Below are positions 1 through 14,200 of a stretch of 64,000 nucleotides of DNA, piece by piece; position 1 is the stretch's first letter; each line of letters begins with the position of its first letter. The notes beneath the pieces are model-generated. The model worked only from the letters and a program-made list of their open reading frames with translations, ran no database searches and was not told the DNA's origin. The stretch is from Schistosoma haematobium (Eukaryota > Platyhelminthes > Trematoda > Strigeidida > Schistosomatidae). Both the position numbers and the translations under genes were made by a program. Where the stretch lies: contig NC_067195.1 in the NCBI RefSeq assembly GCF_000699445.3, forward strand, positions 15,757,287 through 15,821,286, written 5' to 3'.

Positions 1-659
1 TTTAGATTACTTTGATTTTGAGATCAACATTCTACTGATAGCATACTTCTTTTACAAAATAAAACAAATAGAACCCTTTCCTTGGTCAATAAACTCGCAA
101 TATATGGGTATGATTTAATGTTTCCAAACAGCAAATACTGCAGTAAAGTATACCAATTTAAATAACTTAAGAAACCGTCATAATGTTAGTCTACCTATAA
201 AAGAACAGGCTTACACATATTTCGCATCATACTTTACCTAACTCTCATGGTGAACCCCCATGTTTTACAGCTGAAACTTGGTGATTAAATTGATAGTGGG
301 TGGGTAATGAATCCGGCTGTTAATATGGCGCACCAAACTGAAAAATTAGACTAACATTAATGATCCTTAAGTAAAATATTGTTTCGGACTAAAATATATT
401 TCATCACGAATTTTAGAATAGGTTATTAGAGATTCAACAACTTATTATCAGAAGTAGCTTTACATTAAGGTTTGTAGCTATCATGCCAGAGATTTTTTGT
501 CTTAAATGACTAGCAAGATAAACTTCTAGAAATAACTAAATTTATCGGCTCTGTATTCTTATTTGAACACTCGTCTAATATTCGGATTTTCCGGTGTTAT
601 TGTTATATGATTTCCTTTCTTTAACTTCTGTGAAATGTTATCTTCCTATATTTTGTTTG
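1..659. other. AT-rich sequence, no feature recognised
   Basis: No coding pattern, tRNA-like box pair or repeat shared with the rest of the window was seen. Confidence 0.4.
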
Positions 660-875
660 GTTCACCTATTGTGACGATCGGACCGAGTAATGTAGACTTG
701 GACATTCTTTCTTGAGGTTATTCCTGGATCAGTTTGCAACATGGTTTGACAAACAGTATAAAGTATCAAGTTGGATGGTGAAGTTGTGTCACCAATTACT
801 GATGTGATAATAGATTTAGTTAGCAGTGGTTTAGAAGTTAATGCACTGATTGGTAAGCACAACCGTAGTACCAAT
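660..875 (+). pseudogene. Broken coding relic of unknown family
   Basis: Three frames in turn read protein-like text: SPIVTIGPSNVDLDILS, then IPGSVCNMV, then LDGEVVSPITDVIIDLVSSG and LEVNALIG, ending at a good gtaagc donor at 867-872. Stops and frame changes separate the pieces. It may be a decayed retroelement polyprotein or an old gene copy; I do not recognise the family. The ATG-initiated frame on the opposite strand (662-874) is antisense to this. Confidence 0.35.
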
Positions 876-984
876 CGACATATTTAAGCATCAATTCCAT
901 CCATGTTTACAAATTATTTACAATTATTTTTTTGTTCCCATATTTGTATGCTACGTACATATCTTTTTGAAATCACCATAGTTT

Positions 985-1240
985 GTGTCATTACAAACCA
1001 GCTACTCTTATTGCTCGGTATTCTTCGGACACCTTATTTCACTCGACTATTCCCCGAATCAAAACACGATTGAACAAGAGTATGATTTCACAATTAGAAA
1101 AACGTGAGTATATCCATAGTTTTACAAGAGAATCTAATCATCTCCCAATATCCCCTCGTGCTGATTGGCTGAGAGATGGTCAATCAGCATGTTCCAACAC
1201 AATCCCTCACTGAACATGGTTTCATCCAAACTCTGTCTCG
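985..1240 (-). repeat. LTR fragment related to the gypsy LTR at 30.35-31.2 kb
   Basis: The reverse complement shares long interrupted identity with 30960-31060 (for example the stretch around gctactcttattgctc) and with 30370-30420 (the gctgactgaccat / ccaatca segment). No internal element sequence follows, so it is a solo or truncated LTR. Confidence 0.55.
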
Positions 1241-1329
1241 CTGTAGGTTTCTGTGTTAGCTTTCTCGTTCTAGTGTAGTTGAGTAGTCTGAGAACAATTG
1301 GTTTAGGTTAACGAAAGACGTAGTAATAG

Positions 1330-1840
1330 TGTTATCAAGTAATGGAAAATTCACGTGATTATGTTGAAATCACTGGTGTTTATGTCATAGTTTTAGCACC
1401 ACAGTGACAACATACCTGTTTCACCCACAAATGAAGGCCGAGGTATGAATGATGCAAATTACATTTGACTCAGTTAGCAGACGGAGTGAATTTATTACAA
1501 ATCATGCAACTAGTTTTTCGTTTACAACCCATGATCATCTGTCTGTCCAATGATAAAATCCAACGTCAATTAGGTGACAACGTGTTGATACACTAAAGTG
1601 ACATCTCTCCAGTGAATCGTAATTTTGTTGACCTAGTCATACATCGGCCTGTAACAACTCATTACATGTGAGGATTTTGAGACAGGGGTTGTTGTCCCTC
1701 GCGTTCATACAGAGCAGCAACTATTTGTTGATGTCAACCTAAAGCTCATTTCTTCTACTGTTTCAGATGCTGAGTTTACTAACTGTCCTAAGCGAAAATT
1801 TCGTATCTATCGCCCCACTCTAGAAGTGGATTTTTAATTG
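1330..1840 (+). pseudogene. Second broken coding relic of unknown family
   Basis: Successive frames read ENSRDYVEITGVYVIVLAPQ, then LTQLADGVNLLQIMQLVFRL, then NRNFVDLVIHRPVTTHYM, then a 54-codon stretch from DFETGVVVPRVHTEQQLFVD to RIYRPTLEVDF with TAA at about 1837-1839. Amino-acid composition looks coding, but stops and shifts break it. It may belong with the relic at 660-875, with the LTR fragment inserted between. No family recognised. Confidence 0.35.
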
Positions 1841-1860
1841 TTATGTCATTATTTTAAAAA

Positions 1861-2638
1861 GTTTTCTCACTGCGTGGAGGTATTTAATAGCGCTTTTTGA
1901 TTAAGTGCATAGCTCCTCGAAATAATTTCAACAGACAGACTGGACCTTATACCCAAACGAGTTCTGAGTCATCATTAAGAAACTTGGATCATTTGGACAT
2001 GTGTAGCAAAGATGTATAAAACAAATCGCTTGTTTTATTCACTAATATAAAATTATACGAACCAGGTTCATACATAAAAAACTAATGAGTTTTCCCACTA
2101 ACTGTAAGCTTTAAAATAAACAGTATTAAAAGTTAAAACCAATAACACTCGTTAAAAAGTTCATTATATTGAACTGAACACATTCTTTAAATTGACAATG
2201 AACTATGTTTCTCATTAATGAAAACTCCTTACTTGTTCCCCATCCACGTAAATATGTAATTGATTCTACCATATGCTCATATCTATGTGCATAGAACTTT
2301 ACAGTATATTAGTTATATTGTTATTATAAGCAGATTAGCATATCACTAATTCGTGATGTCTTGTTTACTAAGTTGATAGATAAAGCGAAGTTATGATTTG
2401 GGTTATGTGTGTAAATATGGGTTAGTTTTTTGGGAATCGAATTTTATTATTGCTTAACATATTTTGATCTACACTTGTTAGAGTACAGGCGGTTGTATAA
2501 TAGTTCTCTTTGTTAACTTTTTTTTGTTCTATAAGTAGGTGTAAAACTTTTGTACCAGCTTTGATTACTAACAAATATTTTAACATAGCTAATTGTATTT
2601 TGATCCTACAGGTTCAGTTTTTTTTCATTTTAATCAAG
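1861..2638. other. AT-rich stretch upstream of the first DCAF11-like exon
   Basis: Probable intron or intergenic sequence. No repeat or coding signal recognised. Confidence 0.4.
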
Positions 2639-2737
2639 GCTGTAAATCCACGATCAAAAGCTGATGTAAATGCTGTTACTACACTGGATCGATCAAGTAA
2701 TCTTATCCTTGCGGGTAGTGATGATACAAATGTTAGA
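2639..2737 (+). CDS. DCAF11: DCAF11-like exon (ADVNAV...SDDTNVR)
   Basis: This is 99 nt in phase 0. A pyrimidine-rich acceptor ends in AG at 2637-2638 and the donor is gtaagc at 2738. It covers the end of one WD40 blade. An alternative acceptor (tacag, ending near 2611) would add about nine codons, so the 5' edge is uncertain. Confidence 0.8.
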
Positions 2738-4502
2738 GTAAGCTATTATTTTGATGATTATTTAGGTGTTTTCATCCCATTTCCACCTATTTACAAAACT
2801 TACATTGGTCTCTGTCCAGTTCAGAAACTTTTTATGTAAACCGAGTTAATATATTTGACCATAATTAATTATTAGTGATTGAAAATATCTTAATTTTGTA
2901 ATGTTTTACTTGTCACACAGATTGTAGCGGATTTACTTATGGCTGTATTTCTGCCTTTTTTCACGATGGTCAAACATTTAGTCTTGCTCTGATCCCGTAC
3001 CCCTGATCATAGATTAGTATCTCCAACTTTCACGTGATTTGTATCCTTGAGTCAAGTGAGTACACGGATCTGTAAAAGTTCTAGGTTAAAACTAAATATG
3101 AAATCAGACAGTAATTCTATTTACTTTAGCTATGAATAAAATAATTTAAGTCACTTGACAGTGTTTTAATGTAAAATCTAGATAGACGTTCGTGGTACAG
3201 TCGCTGCTCATTAATCTTTGCTGTGAGTATTTTTACTAAATTCCCTTGATTGTCGTTTCGTGGTATTAAACGGTGGAACTTAGTTTCGTAAATCTTTTCC
3301 TGTAAGCTGCAATCATTCTTCCACTGATTTCTCTTGTTTGTACAATAGGTAGTATAAATAAGAACTTTCGTCTAAATTTGAACGAATAGTTTCACATTTG
3401 GGCGCCGAGTTAATGTGAGTCATTAAAGAGGAAGAATTTGAGATTTTACAAATACATTCTTCCTCTTTAATATGTAGTATAAGGTTTAATTAGTTCATGG
3501 ACATAACTGACAGGTGATTCATTTTTACTTTCATTGAAATAGTAAACTGATCAATGTTAGACCGCCATTAGCAAGCTGGAAGCACTGGACGGCTGTGTTG
3601 TCCTATTGTGGGACTCCTCAACAGTGCTTGTCCATTATTCCGCACGTGGGATTCAAACCCAGGACCTTCGGTCACGCTCACTGACGATTAGTCTTTGTAT
3701 TTAGTTGTAACGCATGTAGCTACTTATAGGTATCATAACTGTTTTTAAAGAAATACTTTTAACCCGTATTAGGCTATTGCATACGTAAAGTTTTTAATTT
3801 AATAGGCACATGAGCCCATGCAGTTCGCACATGTGAAATATCAAGATGTTTTCAGTTCACACACTGAGTAACGTTTAATTCAATAATCATTAGCGTTGAC
3901 CTTGAAACTTTTCGACTAGAAAGGTGCATCTGAATAGTTTTCCACCATTGTACTATATTTGGCTAAAGTATATTGTAATGACGTACCAATCAAACCGTAG
4001 GTTGCGAGTTCTAAGGCTATAGGACATATAAACAACTAAGTAAGCTTCGAATTAACCTTCTGTTAATGTTTTTAATGATGTTATCCTACAACGTTTGTAA
4101 GGACTGGTTATGATTAGAAGGTAAAAACATGTGATAGAAGTATAGTATGTAGACAAACCAATCAGATTTGATGTAAAGCTTATACATACATACATACATA
4201 CATACATACATACATACATACATACATACATACATACATACATACATACATACATACATACATACATACATACATACATACATACATACATACATACATA
4301 CATACATACATACATACATACATACATACATACATACATACATACATACATACATACATACATACATACATACATACATACATACATACATACATACATA
4401 CATACATACATACATACATACATACATACATACATACATACATACATACATACATACATACATACATACATACATACATACATACATACATACATACATA
4501 CA

Positions 4503-4537
<35 letters not shown>

Positions 4538-5171
4538 CTGCAATCTCGCCACCTAATGTTGAACTCAGTAATCTTCGGTTTCACTCACAAAGGCCTAACC
4601 TCTAGACAGACTACTGAAATAGAATCCAGAGGTTTATACGTATAATTTAAATAACTTTACAAAGAAAAGAGAACTCTTCCCAGGACTTTCGTCGACGTTT
4701 CCTAGTTCGGTTGCGTTACCGCGCTGGGCGTACGCCGAACCAAAGGCCCGACACACACCAGTCTCCGTGATCAGGGTCGGGAACATTAACCCGATTCCCT
4801 TTCGCTACAGGAGGCTGCAATGCAACAGTACTTTGCAGATTACTGAACAAAGCCCGCGAACGGACAATGTCAGGCACTCCGTCTCTGTTCCAACTTTCCG
4901 GATCACTTAGGACCGCTTGACCGGTGGTCAACTCGGCCTTCAAGGTTCCCACCTGAATATTTGCTGTTACCACCAAAATCTGCGCCTGTGGTCGCTTCAC
5001 CTATGCTCACGCCTGAGGTTCCCCGCTAGCCACATCGACCCTCCTAGTCGTTACCGTCACTCCATGTCTGAACCAAGTGCAGCTTGCCCCCACACAGTAT
5101 AGACTCAGCTTACAGCAACGGTCCGGTATAGGTTCAACGCTCGAACACCATTCATTTTTAGGGCTGGTTGA

Positions 5172-5205
<34 letters not shown>

Positions 5206-8200
5206 CTTCCGACGTCTATGGCCGCGGTCCTACTATCTAGACTAACCAACACTTTACGGTACCTCATGAGTGTCGTGTTGGGCACCTTCACCGGACGTTT
5301 GGTTTATCCCACAGCGCCAGTTCTGCTTGCCGAAAATGACCCACTTGGCACTCACATTCAATGTAGAACTCCAATTAAGCGAATTAAGCTTCTCACCCAC
5401 TTAAAGTTTTTGAATAAGTTAGGGATGATTTCTCTCCAATCCCTCTAATCATTCTCTTTATCGGATAAAACTGTTTATTTCTCAGAATGCCAGTTATCCT
5501 GAGGGGAACTTCGGAGGGAACCGGCTACTAGATAGTTCGATTAGTCTTTCACACGTCAGAATCACTACGGTCCTCAACCAGAGTTTCCTCTGGCTTCAAC
5601 CTTCACAAGCATAGTTCATCATCGTTCGGGTCTCAACGTGTACACTCTTGCTCCTCCCCAACGGTGCACGTTATGATGCTTATTGTTTAGAGTTTGTACA
5701 TATTGATTATCGTGTTTTGGTTCCTTTCTTAGCTTTTTGATATTCGTGCATTGAACAAAGGGTGTCAAAGTTTATTTTCTGGACATGTGGACGGTATCAC
5801 ATATTTGGATTCAAAGGTACTGTTGTTTTTCTGTATTTGATTAATTTCATAGTTATGTTTTATTATCATATCAAACCCATAGAAAATGTATAGTTTTTAA
5901 AAAGATAAGAAGTATGAGTTGATTTATATGAGAACTTTCGTCTAAATTTGATCAAATAGTTTCATAGTATTTTGACGCCGATATGATGTGAGACATTAAA
6001 TAGAAAGAATGTATTTGTAAAATCTCAGCGAATAAAGTTGAAGTAAACCCAACGTTTCGCCTGGCAATCTGGTCCAAGCCCTTCAAAGAAAATATAATCA
6101 AACATCAAAATTATTGCTGTTTGGTTATGAGTTGATAAGTTTACATTTTTAGTACTAACCCACAGAAAGTCTCATTATACTTCATAATTAATGAAATTGT
6201 GATTTATTTTAATTTTAAATACTGACTGGAATAGTTCATTTGTTTGCACTAATGTCAATCATTTCGTTTCCATTATGATAATGTGATTACTCACTATTAG
6301 CTTAGTTGTTTGTATAGTAAGTTCCTTTACTCGTTTTACAGAGATCCTCAATGTCTTTATAAAACTGGAGGAAATACTCTCGCAACACCAAATACCTTGA
6401 AAAAAGAACACATACAATCCTCTATTCTTTTCTCTCAATGATCATACATTCTGAATAGAAATACCATGTTCTGATTAAATTTATTTGAATTACTAAAGAA
6501 GATTAATTAAGCGGACTTCTACTGCATTGCATAGTGCGTACTTGGATTCTTAACTAATAACCAAGTTACGCTTAAAAGTACTGTGTTGCTATGAAAAATA
6601 AAGTCAACACTCCATTCCTTAGATACTGAGATGTCTGGCCACAGTGAACGAATGATACGTTTAGGATATAACTTAGTTATTCGCAACTCCGCTTTCAATG
6701 CGATGTGCGAGACAGTTTTCATAGACGGTCAAAGAGCGAAACCTCGTGCATTAGATTTCATGCGAATAATATCTCTATTGATCGCTGTGAAATTGCCGTA
6801 GTGCTTGAATACGAAGATATTTGGGTCCAGCTACATAATCTCTGAAAATTAAGCAGTTGTACACGATACGTAAAGGTTCAAAGTAACGAAAATGTTGTTC
6901 TAGTCCTCCATCGAGAGGTTTCTGTGACTGATCGTCTTCTGAATTAACAGATCATTGGTTAATGCAAGTTGACTGTCCACAACTGACTGTAGTAAAGCGT
7001 GAAAAGTTGATATCCTACATAGTCTTTTGTAGATAACTCGGCCCTTCAGTTAAACTAATTAGAATGTATAAGAAAGAAACATAAAGTCTTGCCAATTGGT
7101 GTGATATTAACTGTTAACAAAAAAAGGTTGGCCAATTCATCCCATATAAGTTATAACAATAAGACGGGTTAAGTGGTTTTCTCGTTGCAGTACGTATCCC
7201 ATTTGATGACTGAGTAGTATACCTCAAACATTTTATCTATTCTAGGGTGATGATGTGTACTTTTTGTCAAACAGTAAAGATCAAACGGTTAAACTATGGG
7301 ATACAAGAAAGTGTCGGGAATCGGGGAAAGAAACTGTAAGCAGCGTCTACTATTTTTTATAATACGATCATTAACGGCATTGATTTTATTGCTCTGAACT
7401 TTTTAAAAATAAGTCTGTTCATGTACGTTGTAAGTTGCCTGCTAAACTAACGATCGCAAATAATACTTGTTCTCATAGTACAAATCATGAAGTAATCCTA
7501 GCTAGATCACCATTGGAAACCTAAAAACACTGGACGAGTGTTTTGTCTTAGTATGGGACATCTCAGCAATGTGCATTCACGACCCCAGATCCGGAAATAG
7601 AACCCAGGTTCTTTGGAGAACATGGAGGCATCCTTTCAAAGTTCTTTTCGCTTCAATCTGACTGATAATATGGACAAGGAAGAAAGCTCTTTGTCTTGAG
7701 TTTTACATTACTAAGCATGAAAACAGATTAAGCTTTTTTGATGAGCATCCGTCAGTAAATAATTTAGTCAATAGAATTTGTTGGTAAGCTAGACAATTTG
7801 CAAATAAAGAAGTTGTTACAATATTTGAATGATTAGAATAAAATAGGATAACATAGAAATTCCTGCTAGTGACTTATATAACGTTCCTTCACAGTCATGA
7901 TTATATTAAAAAAAGATATAAAAAAAACATGTAGAGAAAGTTGTTGGTTTATAATCTAATGGCATTGTAATTTAGTTATAAACATGACGTGATCTGTATA
8001 AATTATTTAGAATTTTGTATATCAAGTACTTCTTCATGTAAGTGTCTATGCTATGAAGGTAGAATTTTATAATTTTGCTAATAGGTTTAAAGTTACTGAA
8101 ATGATTAAATCCAATACTAATCGATGGATAAAATAAGATATTATAATGCAACGAAGTGATAGCTATATCAGTTCGAAACGATATCAGAATGCATAACAGC

Positions 8201-11200
8201 AGCCCATTAGCATAGGCTTTTTTCTCACAAAACAACATACATATATACAAATATTCAACACAAGAATAAAAATGATCAGAAATCATTTCACAAATAAACG
8301 GCTGAATGGTGTAGGAACTATGGATTATTTATTCACCAACTAAATTAATCCCTAACTATGAAGCTTGATACCTATTTCCACACCGCCCCCTCCCGCTCAT
8401 TATATCAGTCTACAAAAATGGTCGTTTTCATGTCAATATCTTACGGTACAGGATGCACTATGTATGTTTCGTTTAATGTGGTGTGACATTTCATCATTCT
8501 TGATAGTTTAACATTTCGAATTTAGTTACATTTTTATGACCCAATATCCAGGCTAACCTCAGTTGGTGATTACTTTATTCTCTGTAATTTACCTTGTATC
8601 TATTCCGCAATATTTCTTTGATTAGACTGAATTTATTCCTAACCTTTTAGGAATTGTGTTGTATCTCTCAGATTCCTACGTTCATTTGGTGGATATGTGC
8701 TACTTCGTAGAGTCATTTCATTTTGAACCCTAACTTTTATTAGATATGTATTTTTATTCTTATTGGGTTGAAATACACTAATATCTTCATTGTGAACACT
8801 TAAGGACAACTCAAGATGCTTGAAATTAGATATTTATTATTTCACTACAATATCCAGGACCAACCCACTAAGTGGACAAACAAATAGCCGATAAGGTTGA
8901 ATGCAATACACGTATTGAATGGTGAAGGTATTACGGATAATCTAAGCTTGTTGTCTGCTTAAGTCCTTATTATCTTTCAACTCTTAATAAAGTACTTCCA
9001 GTGATTAGATTGGAATACTATCTTAGTTACAGCTCTATTATTAATATTACTTAATTTTCATGTAGTATTTTAGTAAATGATAACAACACCATATATCATA
9101 AAATTCTCTGTAAATGGGTTAAAGCAGAAATCGATCATTAAGGGTTTGTGTATTGAGTTAGCTTCCATTGCAAGTATCAACAAGAACTCAATTATTATTC
9201 AATTTTAAGAATCTGAAATACTCTACTATAAACGATATCGTGCTTATCAGAGGAATGTCAACAGTGTGATCAGTATCGACCTAATGTCGTTTAAATCCTA
9301 TTCCAGTGATACAATAATGAACTTTTGTTAAAATATCATGTTACTGTTTATCGGGACGTGTTAATAATATATGCAATATATCTATACATCTACTATCTGT
9401 TACTAACAAAAAACCCTATTCATTCCTGTGGTTTGCATCCATTGCTGTTTACAGTCAAAATTGGCTTTAATAACATTATTATAATAATGTTTCTTTGTGT
9501 TATTTTTTTGCCTTTAGCGAATGACTCCTCGTTCTACTTGGGACTATCGAATTCATCCGATTCCACGTGGATGTAAGTTAAATTTTGCAGTTTATTGCAA
9601 AACTATATTTTTATTAACTGGTTGGTTAAAAAAATAAAAAAACTACACATTTATACTTGTCATTCATGTAGAAGCCTATTGATTTGTTTCATGTACTGTC
9701 ATCTGGTTCAGTTGTTAATGCATAATTCTTGTCACTATCAACCTGACTATTCATAGAGAAATGAGTAAGGCAAGCTTTATTGCCAAAGGGCCAGCAGTTA
9801 TGCTTAAAGCTTATGAGGACATATTGTTAAATCTTTATAATGACGATTAATTTTATGTACAACGGTTATATCTCTTAGGGCTGCCGACCAGCCCAAGGTA
9901 CTGGCGAATTAAGGAACGATGAGCCATTCTAATACGAAAGGTTTCATTGCAGACTGGATAACGACAACTAAACTGTAACACAAAAGAAAACTGGATATTC
10001 AAACAGAGTAACTTGAAATAGTACAACTCAGTCAATATAGTAACGAAAGCACGAACTTCAAGTGTACAGAAAATTAGCGAATTCAGAATAGTGCCAGCTA
10101 GTAAGAAAAAGGGCAAAGATCACGCGAAAAATTGAATTAAAACAAAAACATTCGGGTTTACCTTTCATAGTAATACCAATTATGAATGATTATGAAAAAT
10201 AACTGAGTAATCCTGCATTAGCACATATATATGTGTCAGGATTAATCAAGATAAGGCCCCCAAATGTCCTGGTACGGCCGAGGTTGGGGAGAGTCAGCTC
10301 TCCCTCTCGAAATGCTCTCACATATCCACGCGTTTACAGTCACTGCCTTATCGCGGCGGGAGTGAGGACGAAAAGCGAATGTCCGGCGCCTTAACCGGGT
10401 TGGTGGATATTGAGGATCCACCTAGGGGAGTTGGAAAACCCTGATTCCAAACCAATAATGTACATGGGCTGCAGGATCCTGAAGGAACAAATCGCGTATG
10501 AACCAATCATTGGTCAACGGCTACTATTGGACTGCATCTCCTTACGTTGCTCCACTGCCTTATGAATCTGTTATATCAGTGGTACACGTTCATTTTAATA
10601 CCTAATTGTACCGGTATGTATGTGTACGGAATAAACTTTACAGAATATTGTTTTGAAAATCGTATTTTATAAATAGCTAACAAATAACATTATTTTGTAA
10701 CCTTCTTTAAGTCAAATTTTACTGCTTGAAGATGTTTTCCGTCCAATATGATATTTCTAACACTTCTACGTTTCAATGTTTATGATGTTATATCATACCT
10801 AGATCCCATACCTTCTAAACAAAATTCTTCTAAACCTATTCGAGGTGATAACTCTGTGCTTACACTTTCTGGACATAAAGTTCGCAACACGTTAATTCGA
10901 GCACGTTTTTCGCCTGCATTTAATACTGAACAAAGATTTGCTTACTCTGGAAGTGCTTATGGTAATTGGTATATATGGGATTTGTATTCCGGAAAAGTTG
11001 TAAGTCATTCTGTCCCCTCTTTATCTGATAATCTGTCAAAGTTTCGTAAAATTGTTCTTTTTTTCATTGTAGACAACACTCTTCGTGACTTGGTTGTTTC
11101 TTGAAATCTTAATAAATTTGTATCTTTAATACCTGTGATAATAACGCTCGAAGTTTCTTCATCTTTACGAATGGGATGTTAATTTGCCTTAGACGAATAT

Positions 11201-14200
11201 CTACGCTAGATTCCCTCTCACTGTCTATTCTACTGCACTTCAACACAGCTCAGATCTATAACACGTGATTAGCCTAACTAGAAGGTAAATACATTTCCAC
11301 ACCAAAAAAACCGACAACAATCAATGATAATAAGGATAGGAGAATATCTAAATCATTTAACGCCTGTCAGACTCTACTAGTCTGACTAAGCAAACAACCA
11401 ATCATTAACATTCTCCCCCACACACTTCCCCAATTATTTTCTAGAAAAATTTACTGAAACTGATTCCTTCTTTCTTTTTAGTTTCTTTACATATGTGATC
11501 TGTTTTAACAGAATCACAACAATAATATACGACAGTTTCAAACGTAGGTGAAAAATAATGTACTTGACCGAACGTATTCAGCTCATTTAAATTAGTTTAA
11601 TAGGTCCATTTCAAGTGATTTGTGTCCAGCCAATGAGTGCTGATAGATATTTGTGATATACCATATGTGTGTGTCACGTGATCAAGCAATATTAACTTCA
11701 CAACATTTGAGGCTACCAGCTTTTCTTTAATAGTACGTAATAGTCATGCACTGTATATAATTTTTCGGAAACGTACTACTTGCACATTTTTAAGATTGCC
11801 TTTGCTTCATTATGTTCAATAAATACGCTAAGTGTAGGCTAATGTAAAACGTTAAAGCCGTCGAAGAGCTTAATTTCTGAAGAACTCGATAGTTGTTTTG
11901 AACAATCGTAACAGGTATCAGACAAGTGTATAATAATTAATTGGAAGTGTATTAAAGAGAACAAGCTAAACTTTTGTCAAATAAATGCTACAAAACCTCA
12001 GCTGAACAGAGAAATGTACATTGAAAAGAGATCGAAATTCAATTCAAAATCTATAATTAAAAAAACGAGAAAAAATTCAGACAAACATTCAGAACTCTTT
12101 GCGAATGTATAACTCATCACATTATTATAATACAATGGTGCATTTTATACTATGTTGTTGTTTATTTGTTTTATAGGTTAAACATTATTCGTGTGATGGG
12201 CATACAATACGAGATATAAATTGGCATCCATATGAACAGCAAATAGTTACCTGTGGTACAACGGGTGATATAAGTTGTTGGGTATATAATCGGAATAAAA
12301 TGACACGTCCCAAGAAAAAGTCTCAGAAAAAACAAGAAAGCAAACATTTAAATTCTTCTCTACCAATCGTAGAAGCTGATGACGAAACATTTCATGAATT
12401 ACGTAAATTAGCTAAAGCTGGTTTAAAATATCGGGTAACTAAGTTGTTGTCATTATCGGTTATTTTTTAAACGTAGAAATTTACAGAATTGCTGTTGGTA
12501 AGGAAAAGTGTTGTAAATATTGCATATGTTTAAAAAACCTTTGGAAATAAGGTCACTTTAGCTAAGGATGCATTCATTTTTTGTCTTAAAGTACTTGTAC
12601 TTTTTGTTCTGTGAATTCAGTTTCTTTTCGAATCCTATTGTTTCTGCCCTCCCCTTTTTTGCTACTCTGACATTTGTGATAAATTCTTCTCACTACATTA
12701 ATGCTATCCGACAGCTTTAATCGATGTGCCAGGTTCTACTTTACTCGATCGACTTACTTATCTAGTAAACTAAATACAGATCGGTGTATACGGTTGGCTT
12801 TGACTATTACTTGTGTTGTGGCAACTCATGATGCAACACTAGTCTAGCTAAAATACAAGGAGTACAATTCGAGTATGCGGCTGACAGCCATAAGTTTTAA
12901 TCACTATGCTACCACTCACCTAAGATTATTTCGTAGAGGTTCTCAATTCGCGCGTCTATAAGATATGCGTACATAAAAAAATTCATCACAACTATAAAGA
13001 CTACCATTTTTTATGTACACTATTTAGCATCTTCAACTATTAAAAGATGCTAAATACCTTGTCGGCCAATCGACAATAATTTTCTGACAAATAATCGTCT
13101 CCATCTATGTAAGGTTTCACTAGTATCGCAATAACAACTCAGAGCTCACTAAATGAAACAATTCTCCGTTAATATATTTTACTGTATCCAAAATTACAAT
13201 GTATATATCTTCAATGTCACTTCGATGTAAAGTATGGCAATTTTGTTTGTCATACCTTTAAAACTGGGATATGTATTGAAGACGTTATTATTTATGCAGC
13301 ACTAAACGCTGTCTAACGTGTTTAAGACAAGTTGTGATTACCTTCTCTATTGACCAAATAACCAGTGTAACATTATTGATCATTCTAATGTTCTATACCA
13401 GTCAGTTTTTTGTCTAACCTATTGTTGTATATCCATTAAGATGACGCATATTTGCAAGTGTTTTGTAAAACAAGTTGTGAATTGGCACTTTATCGTAGTG
13501 TTATTTAACAGATAAGTTTTTCATAACAAAACATATTCGTAGTGCAATCTTTCTTTTGTCAGTGAATTGTTTCATGCTATTTATCAAGCATTTAATCGGT
13601 CATTTAGTTGACCTTGCCTGCAACATGAACATGCGGATTAACGTTTAATTTACCTAAACTAAATCTACAGCAATCAGACTTAGATTTGCATTACTATTGA
13701 ATTTATTTCAAAATAATAGTCGACTTCAGAATATTATCCATGCATCACAAATAGACTTTAATAACTATAAGAAAACTATCAAAATATTCGTCCTGTTGGA
13801 TACATAGTGGGCTAGCAGGTACTGAACGTTTTATAGTCTATATTTATATGAGCAACATTTTGTGAATTTAAATTCCCGAAGTTTCTCTTTTCCTAATCCT
13901 TAGGTAAAAGGAATTTTTGAACGCCACAAGTCATCAATATTATCCCGCTTTATTGGATCTAGCGATTCAGAAGATGAAGATTTTATTACTGATTATGAAT
14001 CAGATGAAAGTTCCATTTTTCCATTTGATCATTACTATTCCTTTATTGATGGCATATATTTTGATGAATACTATGAAGATATTGATTCAGACTTTTATCC
14101 ACCATCTGATGATGAATTTCTTTTCGATACACAATCATATATACCTCCATTAACACGCAATCAACAGAGACATTTAAATCCCGATGAAGAATTAACTACT

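Noticed and set aside
792..872. Candidate DCAF11-like upstream exon (LDGEVVSPITDVIIDLVSSG, donor gtaagc)
   Set aside because: No similarity to DCAF11 that I recognise and no good acceptor; kept only as part of an unknown coding relic.
4052..4584. Open frames of 134-166 codons made of Met-Tyr-Val-Cys repeats
   Set aside because: They are translations of the CATA microsatellite, open in three frames at once.
4716..5448. Several open frames on both strands (for example 94 codons at 4716-5000 minus)
   Set aside because: They lie inside the 28S rRNA pseudogene; the sequence is rRNA, not coding.
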